Positions 56,911 to 64,000 of a stretch of 64,000 bases of DNA are shown here, piece after piece (the stretch's first letter is position 1; every line of letters begins with the position of its first letter). Under the pieces are notes generated by a model, which made no database searches, was not told the DNA's origin, and saw nothing but the letters and a program-made list of their open reading frames with translations. A program made the translations under genes and the position numbers. Source of the DNA: Microbacterium keratanolyticum (GTDB taxonomy: Bacteria > Actinomycetota > Actinomycetes > Actinomycetales > Microbacteriaceae); contig NZ_JAFBBQ010000001.1 of the NCBI RefSeq assembly GCF_016907255.1, positions 682,001 through 746,000 on the forward strand, given 5' to 3'.

Positions 56911-57603
56911 ATGCTCTCGTTGCTCTCCGGCCTCGGCCTCGGCCTCTCCCTCATCATCGCGATCGGCGCGCAGAACGTCTTCGTGCTCCGCCAGGGCCTG
57001 CGTCGCGAGCATGTGCTGCCCGTCGTGGTGATCTGCGCCCTCTCCGACGCGATCCTGATCGCCGCGGGCGTCGCCGGCCTCGGCTACCTCGTCGAGAACG
57101 CTCCGTGGCTCGTACCGGTCGCGCGTCTGCTGGGCGGCGGCTTCCTCATCGTCTATGGCTTCCTCGCGGCGCGGCGGGCGTGGAATCCCTCCGGCGGGTC
57201 GCTTCTCGTCGACGACAGCACGCCGATCGCGCGCGACACGGCGGATGCCGGATCCCCCGCGGACCACGGGGAGGCACCCGGCGCGACCCGCACACGCGTG
57301 CGCTCCGGACGCACGGCGGTGCTGCTGACGGCCCTCGCACTCACCTGGCTCAACCCGAACGTCTATCTCGACACGGTCCTGCTGCTCGGCTCGATCGCCT
57401 CCACCCACGGCGATGCCCGTTGGATGTTCGCCGTCGGCGCGATGACCGCAAGTGTGCTGTGGTTCTTCGCGCTCGGCTTCGGTGCCCACTATCTCGGACG
57501 ATGGCTGCGCACGCCGCGCGCATGGCGGGTGCTGGACGCCGGCATCGCCGCTCTGATGATCCTGCTCGGTGTGAACCTCATGCTGCCGGTGTTCTTCGGC
57601 TAG
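56911..57603 (+). CDS. lysE: LysE/ArgO family amino acid exporter
   Basis: A 230-residue LysE-family exporter of basic amino acids. It begins MLSLLSGLGLGLSLIIAIGA with the hallmark IGAQNVFVLRQGL, then HVLPVVVICALSDAILI, and later ALTWLNPNVYLDTVLLLGSIA, which is the family's second repeat with the NPNVYLDT motif. Five to six helices are predicted, with a charged loop at ~95-135. Regulated by the divergent lysG product, it exports lysine or arginine when peptide uptake raises their level. It is followed by a 15-bp terminator stem. Confidence 0.93.
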   Translation: MLSLLSGLGLGLSLIIAIGAQNVFVLRQGLRREHVLPVVVICALSDAILIAAGVAGLGYLVENAPWLVPVARLLGGGFLIVYGFLAARRAWNPSGGSLLVDDSTPIARDTADAGSPADHGEAPGATRTRVRSGRTAVLLTALALTWLNPNVYLDTVLLLGSIASTHGDARWMFAVGAMTASVLWFFALGFGAHYLGRWLRTPRAWRVLDAGIAALMILLGVNLMLPVFFG

Positions 57604-57625
57604 ACCGCGGTTCTCCGCAGAAACG

Positions 57626-57659
57626 ACGAAGGCCCCCACCTCGCGGTGGGGGCCTTCGT
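57626..57659. terminator. Terminator between lysE and rplA
   Basis: ACGAAGGCCCCCACC (57626-57640) pairs perfectly with 57645-57659 around TCGC; it serves the convergent lysE and rplKA units. Confidence 0.85.
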
Positions 57660-57670
57660 GCATGTCACAC

Positions 57671-58360
57671 TCAGATGGCGTTGACGTCCAGCGGGATGCC
57701 GGGGCCGAACGTGGTCGACACCGCACCCTTCTGGATGTAACGGCCCTTCGAGCTCGACGGCTTCAGACGAACGATCTCGTCGAGCGCTGCGGCGAGGTTC
57801 TCGTCGAGCTGCTCAGCGGTGAACGATGCCTTGCCGACGACGAAGTGCACGTTGGCGTGCTTGTCGACGCGGAACTCGATCTTTCCGCCCTTGATGTCCT
57901 CAACGGCCTTTGCGACGTTGGGGGTCACGGTGCCGGTCTTCGGGTTCGGCATGAGGCCACGGGGACCCAGCACCTTACCGAGACGACCGACCTGGCCCAT
58001 GAGCTCAGGGGTCGAGACAGCGGAGTCGAATGCGGTCCAGCCGCCGGCGACCTTCTCGATGAGCTCGGCGCCGCCGACCTCGTCTGCACCAGCGGCGATC
58101 GCTGCCTCGGCCGCGGGGCCGGTGGCGAACACGATGACGCGGGCGGTCTTTCCGGTGCCGTGCGGCAGGATGACCGTGCCGCGGACCATCTGGTCAGCCT
58201 TGCGGGGGTCGACCGAAAGCTTCAGCGCGACCTCAACGGTCGAGTTGAACTTCGACGAGCCGGTCTCCTTGGCGAGGGCGACTGCCTCGGACGGAGTGTA
58301 GAAACGGTCTGCCTCGATCTTTGCGGCGGCAGCCTGGTAAGCCTTGGACTTGGTAGCCAT
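57671..58360 (-). CDS. rplA: 50S ribosomal protein L1
   Basis: A 229-residue L1 of the ribosome stalk, which binds 23S rRNA and usually also represses its own operon by binding the leader mRNA. Seen: [20 protein letters not shown] at the start, [54 protein letters not shown] and [20 protein letters not shown]. Start ATG 58360 has AGGAAGAG upstream and lies 11 bp after the rplK stop. Length and order rplK-rplA are standard. Confidence 0.98.
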   Translation of the reverse strand: MATKSKAYQAAAAKIEADRFYTPSEAVALAKETGSSKFNSTVEVALKLSVDPRKADQMVRGTVILPHGTGKTARVIVFATGPAAEAAIAAGADEVGGAELIEKVAGGWTAFDSAVSTPELMGQVGRLGKVLGPRGLMPNPKTGTVTPNVAKAVEDIKGGKIEFRVDKHANVHFVVGKASFTAEQLDENLAAALDEIVRLKPSSSKGRYIQKGAVSTTFGPGIPLDVNAI

Positions 58361-58371
58361 GATTCTCTTCC

Positions 58372-58803
58372 TTAGCCCTCGACCGTGATGCCCATGGAAC
58401 GGGCGGTGCCGGCGATGATCTTCGACGCAGCGTCGATGTCGTTCGCGTTGAGGTCAGCCTGCTTCTGCTCGGCGATCTGGCGAACCTGCTCAGCCGTGAT
58501 CTTGCCGACCTTGACCGTGTGCGGGGTGGCCGAAGCCTTCTGCACGCCAGCGGCCTTCTTGATCAGCTCTGCTGCCGGCGGGGTCTTCAGGATGAACGTG
58601 AAGCTGCGGTCCTCGTAGACGGTGATCTCGACGGGGATGACGTTGCCACGCTGCGACTCGGTCGCGGCGTTGTACGCCTTGCAGAACTCCATGATGTTGA
58701 CGCCGTGCTGACCGAGCGCAGGGCCGATCGGGGGCGCCGGGTTGGCTGCACCGGCGTTGATCTGAAGCTTGATCAGGCCGGTCACCTTCTTCTTAGGTGC
58801 CAT
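58372..58803 (-). CDS. rplK: 50S ribosomal protein L11
   Basis: A 143-residue L11, part of the GTPase-associated centre and the thiopeptide target. Seen: [40 protein letters not shown] (the N-terminal proline-rich part that contacts thiostrepton) and the C-terminal [16 protein letters not shown] 58803 has AGGAAAAGGAAA upstream. It lies ~240 bp after nusG, with a terminator and its own promoter region between, so rplKA can be made separately. Confidence 0.98.
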
Positions 58804-58925
58804 TTCCTTTTCCTTTCATCGAGCGGATGCTGTGCCGGCGGCTCGCGCCAGGGGCATCCGTTCTCCCGCAGATCCGGCATTTCCGGAGTGCGGTTGTCGT
58901 GCAGACACGCAGAACGTGCACACAA

Positions 58926-58931
58926 ACCATA
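58926..58931 (-). promoter_or_regulatory. Candidate -10 of the rplK-rplA transcript
   Basis: TATGGT on the minus strand gives a leader of ~115 nt before rplK. A second hexamer, TAGACT (58939-58934), lies just upstream. The leader is the usual place for L1 autoregulation, but I could not identify the binding hairpin by eye. Confidence 0.4.
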
Positions 58932-59000
58932 GAAGTCTACCCGATGTGACGTCGTCGCGCAGACCGCACCCGTTCTCGACCCCGCACATACCGGGAATGC

Positions 59001-59030
59001 GAAACGGCCGCCCCGGAGGGCGGCCGTTTC
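59001..59030 (-). terminator. Terminator after nusG
   Basis: GAAACGGCCGCCC (59001-59013) pairs perfectly with 59018-59030 around CGGA, 13 bp after the nusG stop in the minus direction. Confidence 0.8.
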
Positions 59031-59042
59031 GTGAAACGTGTG

Positions 59043-60053
59043 TCAGATCATCTTGGTGACCTGGTCGAACGACAGCTCGACCGGGGTCTCACGCTCGAAG
59101 AGGGAGACGAGAACCGTGAGCTTACCGCTCTCGGGCTTGATCTCGCTGATCGATCCGGGAAGGCCAGCGAACGAGCCTTCCTTGATCGTGATGGTCTCGC
59201 CGATCTCGAAGTCGACCTCGGCCGCGACGGGGCGAGCCACAGCCGTGCCACCCTTCGCCGCGACAGCCTTCGCGGTCGGGACGTCGCGCACCTCGACGAG
59301 CGACTTCAGCATGTTGAATGCCTCTTCGAAACGCAGCGGCGTCGGGTTGTGAGCGTTGCCCACGAAGCCGGTCACACCCGGGGTGTGACGGACGACCGAC
59401 CAAGTGTCTTCGGTCAGCTCCATGCGCACGAGCACGTAGCCCGGGATGCGCACGCGCGTGACCATCTTGCGCTGGCCATTCTTGATCTCGACGACGTCTT
59501 CCATCGGAACTTCGATCTGGTAGATGTCGTCCTCGACCTCGAGCGTCGACTTGCGCTGCTCGATGTTGGCCTTCACCTTGCGCTCGAACCCGGCGTAGGA
59601 GTGGATGACGTACCACTTGCCCGGGAGCATGCGCAGCTCGAGACGGAACGCCTCGTAGGGGTCTTCCTCTGCGTCGGCGTCGGTCTCGGCAGCGTCGTCA
59701 CCGAGCTCGGGGCCGTCGTACGGAGCGACCTCGGCAGCCTCCGCCGCCTCGAGGTCGGCGACCTCTTCGGCCACGGAGTCGTTGAGAACCTCTGCGGCAG
59801 CCTCGGTCTCGGCTGCTTCGTCCAGGTTGAGGGCGTCGTTCACGATGGCGTCAGCCTCCGGGTCGTCGATGTCGATGTCTTCATCTGCGCCATCGAAGTC
59901 GTCGTCACCCTCGATGTGCAGAGCGGCCTGCTCTGCGGGCCGCGATGCGAGAACCTCTTCAGAGAGGACGTTGCCCTCCTGAGCTTCGTCCTCTTCGCTC
60001 GACTGTTCTGCGGCAGTCGCCCAGTCGGCGTCGTCAGAAATTCGTTCAGACAC
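59043..60053 (-). CDS. nusG: Transcription elongation factor NusG with long acidic N-terminal extension
   Basis: A 336-residue NusG. Residues ~1-140 are an acidic, Ala/Asp/Glu-rich extension absent from E. coli NusG (181 aa). The NGN domain follows with PGKWYVIHSYAGFERKVKANI and IPGYVLVRMELTEDTWSVVR, GVTGFVGNAHNPTPL, then the KOW domain with EIGETITIKEGSFAGLPGSI and VSLFERETPVELSFDQV. It binds RNA polymerase and Rho or S10. Actinobacterial NusG proteins are known to have long N-termini. Start is GTG 60051-60053 with AAGGAAAG upstream. Same direction as secE, 42 bp behind. Confidence 0.96.
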   Translation of the reverse strand: MSERISDDADWATAAEQSSEEDEAQEGNVLSEEVLASRPAEQAALHIEGDDDFDGADEDIDIDDPEADAIVNDALNLDEAAETEAAAEVLNDSVAEEVADLEAAEAAEVAPYDGPELGDDAAETDADAEEDPYEAFRLELRMLPGKWYVIHSYAGFERKVKANIEQRKSTLEVEDDIYQIEVPMEDVVEIKNGQRKMVTRVRIPGYVLVRMELTEDTWSVVRHTPGVTGFVGNAHNPTPLRFEEAFNMLKSLVEVRDVPTAKAVAAKGGTAVARPVAAEVDFEIGETITIKEGSFAGLPGSISEIKPESGKLTVLVSLFERETPVELSFDQVTKMI

Positions 60054-60094
60054 TTGGTTATCTTTCCTTCAGGAGCGGCTTCGTGCCGCAAAAC

Positions 60095-60373
60095 TCACGG
60101 GGTCGGACGCCCCGGAACCCCGAACACTTGCGATGTGAGCCACGAGAAGACGAGGTCAAGCCCGTACACGATGCCCATCATCAGCAGGACGAAAACCAGG
60201 ACGACCGAGGTGAACTTGATCAGTTCCTTGCGCGTCGGTGCGACGACCTTGCGCAGTTCGGCGATCACCTGGCGGAAGAACAGCGCGATCCGGCCGAAGA
60301 AGCCCAGCTTCTTCTCGCGGCCTGCGCCGCCGTTCCCGGCAGGGACCACAGCGCCCGATGCGTCCTGAACCAT
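60095..60373 (-). CDS. secE: Preprotein translocase subunit SecE
   Basis: A 92-residue SecE of the SecYEG channel. After a short N-terminal charged part it has KKLGFFGRIALFFRQVIAELRKVV, the amphipathic helix with the conserved RQVIAELRKV, then the single membrane helix LIKFTSVVLVFVLLMMGIVYG. The position between tRNA-Trp and nusG is the universal bacterial order. ATG 60373 follows AAAGG. It is co-oriented with tRNA-Trp 40 bp upstream and may be cut from the same transcript. Confidence 0.96.
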   Translation of the reverse strand: MVQDASGAVVPAGNGGAGREKKLGFFGRIALFFRQVIAELRKVVAPTRKELIKFTSVVLVFVLLMMGIVYGLDLVFSWLTSQVFGVPGRPTP

Positions 60374-60413
60374 CCTGAATGTACCTTTCGTGTGCCAGCT
60401 GTGCGCTGACGCG

Positions 60414-60486
<73 letters not shown>

Positions 60487-60676
60487 AGAGATCCGGAGAT
60501 CTCGGTACCGCATCCTTCTGCTGTGCTTTCAGCCTGTGAGCCTCGGGCATAGCGGAAGTATGCAGTTTGGAACTGCTGTCCCAGCATACGGCATTTGCAC
60601 CATCCAGCCGAACCGCTGTGGAATCTCACGCACGCCCGGGCGCGTCACATCCCTCTCGGCCGACCTCGGCGCATGC
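60487..60676. other. Intergenic region between tRNA-Trp and the gntP-like gene
   Basis: About 190 bp. On the minus strand it should carry the tRNA-Trp promoter; CATACT and TATGCC (about 60550-60570) are weak -10 candidates. The palindrome AGATCCGGAGATCT-like stretch (60488-60502) directly precedes the tRNA. No gene is supported. Confidence 0.4.
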
Positions 60677-60711
60677 CAGGGGAGGGGCACCTCGATGGCA
60701 CCCCTCCCCTG
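60677..60711 (-). terminator. Terminator downstream of the GntP gene
   Basis: CAGGGGAGGGG (60677-60687) pairs perfectly with CCCCTCCCCTG (60701-60711) around a 13-nt loop that can pair further, 6 bp after the stop. Confidence 0.75.
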
Positions 60712-60716
60712 CGTGC

Positions 60717-62138
60717 TCAGGAGACCGGGATGAGTCCGTAGATCAGCCAGGTGAGCAGGAAGCCCGCGACGCCGAGAACGGTCGTCAGAGGCGTCCAGGT
60801 GCGCAGACCATCCTTGACCGAGAGGCCGAGGTAGCGCGTCACGACCCAGAATCCGGAGTCGTTGACGTGGCTGAGTCCGAGACCGCCGTAGCCGATCGCG
60901 AGAGCAACGAGCGAGACGTGGATCGGGTCCAGACCGAGGACGGCCACGGCAGGCAGCATCAGGCCCGCCGTCGTCGTGATCGCGACCGTCGCCGATCCCT
61001 GGGCTGCACGCATGATGAGCGAGATGAGGAACGCGGCCAGCATGAGCGGCATGCCGCTGCCGGCGAGCAGCTCGGCGACAGCGCCACCGATGCCCGTCTC
61101 GGTCAGGATGCGACCGAAGGCGCCACCGGCACCGGTCACGAGGATGATCACGGCTGCCGCAGGGAGAGCCGACTCCATGACCTCGCCGAGCTTCGCGGCC
61201 GACCAGCCGCGACGGACGCCGAGGAAGAACATCGCCGCGGCGATCGCGACCATGAGCGCGAAGATCGGCTGGCCGACCATCGACAGGAAGCTGTTCCAGA
61301 AGGTGCCCTTCTCGAAGATCGGCGCCACCGCCGTGCCCATCATGATCAGGGCCAACGGCAGGAGGATCAGACCCAGCACGGTGAACGCGCTCGGAGCCTT
61401 CTCGCCGTCACGCAGTCCCGCGTTGGCCGAGGGCGTGTCGGTGCCGAAGTTGTCGAACATCTCCTTGGTCGCCTCGATCATCGCGTACTCGCGGCGGTTG
61501 AGCGCCTTCGCGGTGACGTAGGCCAGCGCTCCGAGAGGAATCGAGACGAGCAGCGAGAAGATAGTGACCCAGCCGATGTCGGCGCCGAGGATCGTCGATC
61601 CGCCGACGATGCCCGGGTGCGGCGGGACAGCGACGTGCACGGCGAGCATGATGCCCGCGACGGGGAGGCCGAACTTGATCGGGTTGAGGCCCGCGACCTT
61701 CGCGAAAGCGAAGATGATGGGCACGAGGATGATGAATCCGGCGTCGAAGAACACCGGGATCGCCAGGATGCCCGCGGCGATGACGAGCGCGATCCCGACG
61801 CGCTTCGGCCCCAGCCACGAGGTGAACCGGCCGGCGAGAGACTCGGCACCACCGGACAGCTCGATGATCTTGCCGAGCATCGAACCGAGCGCGACGAGCA
61901 CGGCGACGGAGCCGAGCGTGCCCCCGACCCCGGCGATGATCGCCTGGATGATTCCCAGCTGCTCCGGAGAGCCGTCGGTGGCGGGGATCGTCGTCATCGG
62001 CAGGCCGGCGGCGAGGCCGACCACGATCGAGACGAGGATGAGGGCGTAGAACGCCTGCATCTTGAAGCGGATGATCAGCAGGAGCAGCAGAGCAAGGCCT
62101 GCGACTCCGATCGCGATCAGCGCGGGAAGAGGAAGCAT
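60717..62138 (-). CDS. GntP family permease (gluconate/acid-sugar transporter)
   Basis: A 473-residue GntP-type H+ symporter with ~12-14 helices. Hallmarks: GGTLGSVAVLVALGSMLGKIIELSGG-like segment (GVGGTLGSVAVLVALGSM), AIPVFFDAGFIILVPI, HVAVPPHPGIVGG, MRAAQGSATVAITTTAG and GLSHVNDSGFWVVTRYLGL. Gluconate is the classic substrate, but the two upstream genes encode a four-carbon acid-sugar kinase and an LtnD-like dehydrogenase, so L-threonate or D-erythronate uptake is the better guess. It is the last gene of the unit, 66 bp after the dehydrogenase. Confidence 0.88.
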   Translation of the reverse strand: MLPLPALIAIGVAGLALLLLLIIRFKMQAFYALILVSIVVGLAAGLPMTTIPATDGSPEQLGIIQAIIAGVGGTLGSVAVLVALGSMLGKIIELSGGAESLAGRFTSWLGPKRVGIALVIAAGILAIPVFFDAGFIILVPIIFAFAKVAGLNPIKFGLPVAGIMLAVHVAVPPHPGIVGGSTILGADIGWVTIFSLLVSIPLGALAYVTAKALNRREYAMIEATKEMFDNFGTDTPSANAGLRDGEKAPSAFTVLGLILLPLALIMMGTAVAPIFEKGTFWNSFLSMVGQPIFALMVAIAAAMFFLGVRRGWSAAKLGEVMESALPAAAVIILVTGAGGAFGRILTETGIGGAVAELLAGSGMPLMLAAFLISLIMRAAQGSATVAITTTAGLMLPAVAVLGLDPIHVSLVALAIGYGGLGLSHVNDSGFWVVTRYLGLSVKDGLRTWTPLTTVLGVAGFLLTWLIYGLIPVS

Positions 62139-62204
62139 CAGTGGATCTCTTCTTTCAGGGGCTCGGGCACGAGTCTGACACGTGCCGCGTGGATGTGGTG
62201 GGTG

Positions 62205-63095
62205 TTACGACAGACGCTCGGGAGCGATGACGCGGATGACGGCGGAGTCGTCGAGCCCGCCGAGGCCCTGCGCCTCCCCGAGGAGGAAGAGCTGCTCAGC
62301 GGCTGCGGCAACCGGCACCGAGAGGTGCGCGCGACGTGCGGCGTCGCCGACGATGCCGAGGTCCTTGACGAAGATGTCGAGGCGGCTGAGCACCTCGGCG
62401 CCGTCCTCGTCATACGCCTGCAGCGTGCGCGGGCCGCGGTTGCCGAGCATGAACGAGTTCGCAGCCCCGGCGGTGAGCGCCTCAAGGGTCTTCTCGCGGT
62501 CGAGGCCGAGCGCGTCGGCGAGCGCGAGGGCCTCGGCGGCGGCGGCGATGTGCACACCGCACAGCAGCTGGTTCACGGTCTTCAGCGCCTGACCGTCACC
62601 GGGCTTGTCTCCCACGATCGAGAGCGTCGAGGCGAGCTGGTCGAGCACGGGGCGCGCGATCGTGAGAGCGGCAGGAGTGGCACCGACGACGATGAGGAGG
62701 TCGCCCTCACCGGCACGCACCGGCCCACCCGAGAGCGGAGCGTCAACGAGCTCAGCACCGTGCGCGGCGAGGCGCGTGGCGATGTCGGAGATCCCGTCGG
62801 TGCCGACCGTGCTGGTCAGGATGACGACCGCACCGTCGGCGAGATGTTCGGCAAGACCGGTCGCACCGAAAAGCAGGTCATCGAGCTGCGCCCCCGTGCG
62901 CACGGCGACGAGCACAGCGTCCGCGTCCTGAACCGCGGCAGCGGCCGACTCTGCAGCCGCGACGCCCTGCTCGGCGGCGAGAGCCAGACGCTCCGGGGCG
63001 ATGTCGAAGCCGCGCACGGTGAAGCGCTGGGCGAGGCGGGTCGCCATGGGAAGCCCCATGGCGCCAAGGCCGATGACGGCAACGGTGGTGGTCAT
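62205..63095 (-). CDS. 3-Hydroxyisobutyrate-dehydrogenase family oxidoreductase, probable L-threonate dehydrogenase
   Basis: A 296-residue beta-hydroxyacid dehydrogenase. N-terminal Rossmann motif VAVIGLGAMGLPMATRL, VDAPLSGGPVRAGEGDLL for substrate binding, and the catalytic lysine in GDGQALKTVNQLLCG; a C-terminal helical domain has IFVKDLGIVGDAAR. In acid-sugar operons this type (LtnD) oxidises L-threonate or D-erythronate at C2 before the DUF1537 kinase acts. Here it is next to such a kinase and a GntP permease, so that role is the natural reading. ATG 63095 has AAGGAA upstream and lies 5 bp after the kinase stop. Confidence 0.85.
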   Translation of the reverse strand: MTTTVAVIGLGAMGLPMATRLAQRFTVRGFDIAPERLALAAEQGVAAAESAAAAVQDADAVLVAVRTGAQLDDLLFGATGLAEHLADGAVVILTSTVGTDGISDIATRLAAHGAELVDAPLSGGPVRAGEGDLLIVVGATPAALTIARPVLDQLASTLSIVGDKPGDGQALKTVNQLLCGVHIAAAAEALALADALGLDREKTLEALTAGAANSFMLGNRGPRTLQAYDEDGAEVLSRLDIFVKDLGIVGDAARRAHLSVPVAAAAEQLFLLGEAQGLGGLDDSAVIRVIAPERLS

Positions 63096-63100
63096 GTCAG

Positions 63101-64000
63101 TCAGTTCCTTTCCAGTGCGGGACGAGCGCTGTCGCTCGCGTCGGCGAGGGTCGCGACGACCCGCGCGAGCGAGTCGGCGACGCCGACATTCCCTGCGAAG
63201 ACGATGTACGGGATGCCCACGGCGGGCCCGGTCTCGGGCTGCCACAGCGAGACGATGCCGGGCAGCATCGGGCCGAGCACGGTGGCGCGGCGGATCTCCA
63301 GCGCCTCGCTGGCGACGTCGCTCGAGGTGATGCCGCCCTTGGCGATGACGAAGCGCGGAGGGGCGATCGCCAGCACACGGCGCACGAGCTCGACGACGCC
63401 GCTGGAGACCTTTCGGGCGATCTCGAGGCTCGCATCGCCATCGGCTCCGGTGATGAGCTCGCGCGTCGTGTGCACGATCACGGTTCCGGTCCGGAGAGCG
63501 GATGCCGCCGCCTGCGCCTGCGCGTCGAGGTGCGCCTCGCGGCGGCCATCGATCAGCTGCCGCACGTCGAGTTCGATCGTGACGGTGTCGGGACGCGCAC
63601 GGTGCAGTTCTTCCAGCTGCAGGGTCGTGAGGGGCACGTGGCTGCCGACGACGACGAGTCCTCCCCCGCTGTGCGCGAAGGCGATGTCCTCTGCGCGCAC
63701 GGGCGGGGCGATCTCCTGCCCGATGTGGGCGCGCACGTACGGCGGGCCGACGCGCAACAGCGCGGTGCGGTCCGGCATCCGGTGCAGCGCGAGGGCGACG
63801 ACCCGCATGTCGGACTCTTCGACCACGTCGACCGCGATGACCGCGCCCGCGGGGAGCGCGCGCAGGAAGGCGATGACGCTGTCGACGCCTGCGCGGATGA
63901 TGTCGATCGTGAGCGCGGCGACGTCTTCCGCAGGCACCTGGCCTGCGGTCTTCTCCGCCACCCATTCGCGGAGGTTCGAGGCGGCGAAGCCGAAGGTCGC
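63101..64000 (-). CDS. Four-carbon acid sugar kinase (DUF1537, OtnK-like), 5' end outside window
   Basis: 299 residues of the C-terminal part are present and the frame remains open at the window edge. The DUF1537 C-terminal nucleotide-binding domain is clear: GGGLVVVGSHVPLTTLQLE, ARKVSSGVVELVRR, PRFVIAKGGITSSDVASEAL and VFAGNVGVADSL. Complete proteins have ~420 residues. The family phosphorylates 3-oxo-tetronates, giving a product that is then decarboxylated to DHAP. Here it precedes an LtnD-like dehydrogenase and a GntP permease. The aldolase/decarboxylase and isomerase genes expected in such operons are not inside the window. Confidence 0.88.
   Translation of the reverse strand, partial: ATFGFAASNLREWVAEKTAGQVPAEDVAALTIDIIRAGVDSVIAFLRALPAGAVIAVDVVEESDMRVVALALHRMPDRTALLRVGPPYVRAHIGQEIAPPVRAEDIAFAHSGGGLVVVGSHVPLTTLQLEELHRARPDTVTIELDVRQLIDGRREAHLDAQAQAAASALRTGTVIVHTTRELITGADGDASLEIARKVSSGVVELVRRVLAIAPPRFVIAKGGITSSDVASEALEIRRATVLGPMLPGIVSLWQPETGPAVGIPYIVFAGNVGVADSLARVVATLADASDSARPALERN

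Overview
The window is ordinary chromosome from a high-GC Gram-positive actinobacterium. Gene content points to Microbacteriaceae, most likely Microbacterium or a near relative, although no 16S rRNA is present to prove it. Supporting evidence: strong GC bias; many start codons preceded by a bare -10 hexamer and no ribosome-binding site (leaderless mRNAs); the tRNA-Trp/secE/nusG/rplK/rplA block; the perM-like/purN/purH order known from mycobacteria; monomeric isocitrate dehydrogenase; a MoeZ-like ThiF; and many ROK and TetR proteins. I see no rRNA, CRISPR array, prophage or insertion sequence.

Layout. 1-4730: end of an HpcH/HpaI aldolase, then the thiamine genes thiO-thiS-thiG-thiF (minus) behind a TPP riboswitch, with thiE divergent. 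4786-11101: an MFS exporter with a tiny coupled upstream ORF, N-formylglutamate amidohydrolase, a Dcu-type transporter, and a divergent TetR/DUF4188 pair around a 35-bp operator. 11105-13509: folD and glyA, the latter behind a ZTP riboswitch. 13629-24299: amino-sugar locus (GH20 hexosaminidase, nagA, nagB, ROK kinase, ROK repressor) interrupted by a sigma/anti-sigma fusion gene, a YrdB-like protein, a GlcD-like oxidase and a Nudix hydrolase. 24374-29542: an unusual D-amino-acid/amino-sugar unit: a 1124-residue fusion of an N-acyl-D-amino-acid deacylase-type amidohydrolase to a second GH20 hexosaminidase, a PLP-dependent D-serine-dehydratase-like enzyme, and a divergent RidA. 29695-34837: lipoprotein, L,D-transpeptidase, icd, GNAT. 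34996-38877: heterodimeric ABC exporter with a leader peptide. 39121-41108: ogt and an Ada/AlkA fusion. 41271-46526: purH, purN, perM-like gene, purine permease. 46592-50738: SDR, VOC/TetR pair, sucD-sucC. 50944-57603: TetR, a Cys-tailed unknown, phytoene-desaturase-like oxidoreductase, split NHEJ ligase and polymerase, lysG/lysE. 57671-60486: rplA, rplK, nusG, secE, tRNA-Trp. 60717-64000: GntP permease, LtnD-like dehydrogenase and a truncated acid-sugar kinase.

How it fits together. The GH20 enzymes, NagA, ROK kinase and NagB form a route from GlcNAc oligomers to fructose-6-phosphate, probably under the ROK repressor. The neighbouring unit would release D-amino acids and deaminate them, with RidA clearing the enamine/imine. 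This suggests scavenging of cell-wall or chitin material, but that is inference. glyA, folD, purH and purN are one-carbon and purine genes, and the ZTP riboswitch links glyA to folate shortage.

Most striking points: the deacylase-GH20 fusion; the sigma/anti-sigma protein with an Asp-Pro-Thr repeat stalk; the leader peptide ahead of the ABC exporter; two very short ORFs that start leaderless and end overlapping the start of a coupled downstream gene; and about sixteen leaderless promoters with near-constant geometry. All assignments come from reading the sequence; no search was run.
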